Assembly: GCF_003050965.1 (NCBI RefSeq)
Contig: NZ_QAOU01000008.1
Location: 1-64,000 of the forward strand
DNA: 64,000 nucleotides
Source: Nitrosospira sp. Nsp2
Lineage (GTDB): Bacteria > Pseudomonadota > Gammaproteobacteria > Burkholderiales > Nitrosomonadaceae
Reading direction: 5' to 3'
Below the pieces are notes generated by a model, which saw only the letters and a list, made by a program, of their open reading frames with translations, had not been told where the DNA came from and searched no databases. Positions 61,524 to 64,000 of this stretch are shown here, in pieces. Each line of letters starts with the position of its first letter. Positions within the stretch are counted from its first letter, which is position 1. The translations under genes and the position numbers were made by a program.

Positions 61524-62444
61524 TCAGTCGACTGGAACTGGTGTCCGGTCGCCGGCCCGGACTGCTACCAGCTCAGCGAGCGTGGCGACACCCTTGCGGA
61601 AGGTCGATATATCGGAACGGTCGAGCACGACGTAAGGCGTGCCGGAGTATTTGCAGTAGCGTTTTGTCGTGAAGTAAGCTTCGTGATTTACGCAATCGAC
61701 CGGACATACCACCATGTCGGCCTGGGCAAGCAGCTTGGATAGCCTCCGGCTGCTGGTGGGCCGAGGATCGCTTCGATAAAAGAATAAAGTGGCCCCCGAA
61801 GCTTCAACCACGCGGCGGTACTGGGGATATAGGGCTGCTTTTCCCCCCACGCATAGGACCTTCCGCTCGGCAAGATCAAAACTGCCCTTCAGTACCGCCT
61901 TTTTCCTGTCGCACGCGGCGCGTTCCGATGCGGCCATTAACCCCCTTCCGGCCCTTTTCGTAGCGGCGCCCAACCTCGAGCAGGAGGTGTCGGGGTTCTT
62001 GACGAGCGGAACCCAATCTGTTTCATGCGGCACGGAAATGCTCGCATCGGCGAGCTTCCGCTCAAGCAGATCAATACGTTCCAGTAATGCTTGACGGTCA
62101 TCAGCAATTACCCGACCCGCCGCACCCCTGGTCAGCAGACCCGCTCCGTTACCCGCACCTGCCTGCGTACGTGTTGTCGGAGCCGGTCCAGCGCGACCCG
62201 AGCGCCACCGTGTGCCCGCAACACGGAAAATTTGTTTGATTACTCTCCCAAGAGAAAACACGTTCGGAAGAATGCTCGGCTTTTTCGCGCTACCTGAGCG
62301 TTCCTGCGAGTGGGATACCAGAACGGCGGAGATGGCTTTTATGCCCCGCAGAGGGGCTAACAGAATTGAGCCAGCGCGAGGCGCTTTTAATACCAGAAAG
62401 GGGAGGGTGACGCTCGAAACCGCCGAGGTTGTTATCTGTTCCAC
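61524..62444 (-). CDS. DUF2325 domain protein
   Basis: A protein of up to 306 residues with a C-terminal DUF2325 domain: RKVLCVGGKAALYPQYRRVV, FFYRSDPRPTSSRRL, ADMVVCPVDCVNHEAYFTTK and GTPYVVLDRSDISTF. The N-terminal 130 residues are basic and low in complexity, with a coiled-coil-like ALLERIDLLERKLADA before the domain. The first codon is GTG without a good ribosome binding site, so the true start may be further in. DUF2325 proteins have no settled role. It follows bfr by 107 bases on the same strand, linking it loosely to the iron genes. Confidence 0.75.
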   Translation of the reverse strand: MEQITTSAVSSVTLPFLVLKAPRAGSILLAPLRGIKAISAVLVSHSQERSGSAKKPSILPNVFSLGRVIKQIFRVAGTRWRSGRAGPAPTTRTQAGAGNGAGLLTRGAAGRVIADDRQALLERIDLLERKLADASISVPHETDWVPLVKNPDTSCSRLGAATKRAGRGLMAASERAACDRKKAVLKGSFDLAERKVLCVGGKAALYPQYRRVVEASGATLFFYRSDPRPTSSRRLSKLLAQADMVVCPVDCVNHEAYFTTKRYCKYSGTPYVVLDRSDISTFRKGVATLAELVAVRAGDRTPVPVD

Positions 62445-62550
62445 AGCCCATACTCCGCGAAAAGTCAGAAAAAAGCTGGCTTGCCGTCGGTACAGGCTGG
62501 CTGGCTGAAAGCCGCTGGCTTAGAAGAAAGCCAGCGACAGCGGACAAAAC

Positions 62551-63015
62551 TTACATCTGGCTTTGCAACCAGTTCTGGACACCGACTTTCTGCATGACTT
62601 CTAACTGGGTTTCCAGCCAGTCGATATGTTCTTCTGTGTCTTCCAGAATTTCCTTGAAAATCTCCCGCGAAACGTAGTCCTTCGCTGCTTCACACGCGGC
62701 AATCCCGCCGAGCAATGTCTCGCGCGCGGTCATCTCCGCCCTGAGGTCGCACTCGACACACTCTTCTGCCTTCTCGCCGATCAACAGCTTGCCAAGCTCT
62801 TGCAGATTGGGCAGACCTTCCAGAAACAGGATACGCTCAATCAATGCGTCGGCATGCTTCATCTCCTCGATCGATTCCTCGTATTCATGCTTTCCAAGGC
62901 TGTCGAAGCCCCAGTTCTTGTACATGCGGGCGTGGAGAAAATACTGATTGATGGCGGTCAGTTCATGTTGAAGCTGACGGTTTAGCCATTGAATAATGTC
63001 TGCGCTACTCTTCAT
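62551..63015 (-). CDS. bfr: Bacterioferritin
   Basis: Haem-containing iron-storage protein forming a 24-subunit shell. The 154-residue protein aligns throughout with E. coli Bfr: AINQYFLHARMYKNWGFDSL, ESIEEMKHADALIERILFLE (ferroxidase Glu51 and His54, haem ligand Met52), GLPNLQELGKLLIGE, and EILEDTEEHIDWLETQLEVM. A GAGGAGG Shine-Dalgarno lies 6 bases before the ATG. It follows bfd by 42 bases, and with hemP forms an apparent iron-responsive operon. Confidence 0.96.
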   Translation of the reverse strand: MKSSADIIQWLNRQLQHELTAINQYFLHARMYKNWGFDSLGKHEYEESIEEMKHADALIERILFLEGLPNLQELGKLLIGEKAEECVECDLRAEMTARETLLGGIAACEAAKDYVSREIFKEILEDTEEHIDWLETQLEVMQKVGVQNWLQSQM

Positions 63016-63057
63016 GTTTGCCTCCTCAGGCGAGATCTCGCATTTAAGCGAGTGGGT

Positions 63058-63255
63058 TTATGTGGAATGGCGTTGCGCCAAGGTTTTCTGCATCAGTGCC
63101 TGTTCCAGCACCTGCTTGGCGTGGCACGCACATATTCCGCATTGCTCGCTCACGCCCAGGTTGGCTTTCAGATCGCGCATCCGGTCGGCGCCTCCATGAT
63201 GCACGGCTTCGCGGATGGCAGTATCGGTTACACCTTTGCAGACACAAATATACAT
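63058..63255 (-). CDS. bfd: Bacterioferritin-associated ferredoxin
   Basis: Small [2Fe-2S] protein that reduces bacterioferritin to release stored iron. The 65 residues carry four cysteines in the Bfd pattern: CVCKGVTD at the N-terminus and QCGICACHAKQVLEQAL near residue 40. It lies 42 bases upstream of bfr and 19 bases after hemP, so all three are probably transcribed together. Its context makes the assignment firm. Confidence 0.93.
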   Translation of the reverse strand: MYICVCKGVTDTAIREAVHHGGADRMRDLKANLGVSEQCGICACHAKQVLEQALMQKTLAQRHST

Positions 63256-63274
63256 GATGAGCGCCTTAAGTCTA

Positions 63275-63460
63275 CTATTTAGTCAAAATAAGCTTGCCGT
63301 TACGAGTGCGTCGCAGACGATACTGCTCGCCCTGGTGCTGAATAAATACCTCGTCACCGTGCGAGAAAAGCGCATCGCTGTAAATGCGCCTGTTCCGGTC
63401 CAGCATAACGACGTTTTGTTTCTCCAGGGTCGTTTCCGGTATCGTGTTTAACTTATCCAT
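63275..63460 (-). CDS. hemP: Hemin uptake protein HemP
   Basis: A small conserved protein of 61 residues; HemP family members are induced by iron shortage and needed for haem uptake in several proteobacteria. The family core is RIYSDALFSHGDEVFIQHQG followed by YRLRRTRNGKLILTK. It is the first gene of hemP-bfd-bfr, and a Fur-like box lies 17 bases upstream. No haem receptor gene is directly adjacent. Confidence 0.9.
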   Translation of the reverse strand: MDKLNTIPETTLEKQNVVMLDRNRRIYSDALFSHGDEVFIQHQGEQYRLRRTRNGKLILTK

Positions 63461-63477
63461 TTGGGCCGTTCCGCAAT

Positions 63478-63496
63478 ATTAATGAGAATGATTCGT
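63478..63496 (-). promoter_or_regulatory. Fur-box-like site upstream of hemP
   Basis: The segment containing AATGAGAATGATTCGT matches 12 of 19 positions of the palindromic Fur consensus, including the AATGA-AAT-ATT core. It lies 17 bases upstream of the hemP ATG in an A/T-rich stretch, a fitting place for iron-dependent repression of hemP-bfd-bfr. Confidence 0.65.
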
Positions 63497-63862
63497 AATT
63501 ATATTAAACCTTGCACGAAATGCAAGCGTTATTGAATAATTTTAAAAAAGTAATTTGCGGAGACTTTGAACGAACCCGGGCCTGACCCCGGTCAACAATC
63601 AGCTGGAAACATCAGGTCAGTGGGTAGCGAAAGGTTGGCGGTAGCTTTTGGGCGAAAAGCGGTCTGGAGACAATCTTTAACGCTGGGCTGTTCTTTATTT
63701 TTCCCGTGTTCTATCCGTTAAGCCTGTTGGCAGAAAATCTAATCAGCAATATGGATCGGAGCTCGGGTAAACAAAGGTCTTGGAACCAGACTCGTCATGT
63801 CAAAAATCTGGAAAAAATGTTTTGAATATGCGCAGCGAGGGGAAAATTGTCCTGTGAATCAC

Positions 63863-63985
63863 TTAAAGAACTGACCCTCTTAAATTGGAAGGCCTGTAGT
63901 GGTCGGCTACATTGCTGGGGGGATGAGTTGCATTTCAGGGGCCCAGAGCTGCCGCTTAATACGTTTAAAAGCTCTGACCCCTCTT
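63863..63985. repeat. Imperfect direct repeat pair with TGACCC core
   Basis: TTAAAGAACTGACCCTCTT at 63863-63881 and a copy at 63965-63985 beginning TTAAAAGCTCTGACCCCTCT share a TTAAA...CTGACCC...CTCTT pattern. Similar TGACCCC tracts are often seen around REP-type elements, but no hairpin or transposase is visible here. Confidence 0.45.
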
Positions 63986-64000
63986 CCACTGATACCTCTG

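Larger units (their letters stand above)
63461..64000. other. Right-edge region without genes
   Basis: Beyond the Fur-like site I see no gene. One leftward frame (63795-63989) has no family resemblance. The motif TGACCC recurs at about 63586, 63872 and 63975, and two copies of an approximately 20-base segment stand 102 bases apart (listed separately). Composition is lower in GC than the core genes. It may be a remnant of a mobile or repetitive element continuing past the window. Confidence 0.4.

Noticed and set aside
62290-62547. 85-residue leftward frame over the start of the DUF2325 gene
   Set aside because: Different frame from the recognisable domain, with no ribosome binding site.

Overview
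The window is a stretch of bacterial chromosome, mostly conserved core genes. Gene orders such as ndk-rlmN-rodZ-ispG-hisS-yfgM-bamB-der, tig-clpP-clpX, lon-hupB-tRNA-Val-tRNA-Asp-ppiD with fabI opposite, and apaG opposed to rpe-gph-trpE are typical of Betaproteobacteria. A presqualene diphosphate synthase (hopanoids), a CIRCE-controlled groESL operon, and a LuxI-type synthase resembling the one I know from Nitrosospira point to Nitrosomonadaceae, probably Nitrosospira. That placement comes from family recognition and gene order, not from a database search. I see no CRISPR array, intact insertion sequence or prophage.

Layout. 0.5-5.2 kb: priA, argH and a fructosamine-kinase-like gene, rightward. 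5.3-13.9 kb: leftward yejABEF-type peptide importer followed by prfC. 14.3-15.1 kb: fabI, rightward. 15.1-23.7 kb: leftward protein-quality-control block (tig, clpP, clpX, lon, hupB, two tRNAs, ppiD), preceded by tRNA-Leu. 23.9-28.2 kb: a YciK-like SDR, hpnD and groESL. 28.6-31.5 kb: bioA and dacB, rightward. 31.6-34.9 kb: trpE, gph, rpe; then apaG. 35.5-44.2 kb: long leftward operon from ndk to der. 44.4-51.9 kb: M1-like peptidase, ChaN-PDZ protein and purL. 52.1-55.0 kb: nnrDE, peroxiredoxin and a ferritin-like gene, rightward. 55.0-57.1 kb: an accessory quorum-sensing locus. 57.6-63.5 kb: iron genes (TonB receptor, PepSY protein, DUF4198-like protein, DUF2325 protein, bfr, bfd, hemP with a Fur-like box). 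The last 540 bases hold no gene.

The most interesting part is 55.0-57.1 kb. A LuxI-family acyl-homoserine-lactone synthase has a near-consensus lux box about 66 bases upstream of its start, but no luxR lies beside it. Its stop overlaps the start of a degenerate receiver-domain protein. Downstream on the same strand are three tightly packed small genes (89, 43 and 72 codons) with good Shine-Dalgarno sequences and no recognisable family; the 43-codon one is easily missed. This may be a quorum-sensing output module, but that function is inference. Other points of note are a YciK-like SDR whose catalytic tyrosine is phenylalanine, a YejA-like binding lipoprotein with an added C-terminal membrane helix, an enlarged YejE, and breaks in usual gene order (no trpGDC after trpE, no pilW between rlmN and rodZ, no hfq-hflX after der).
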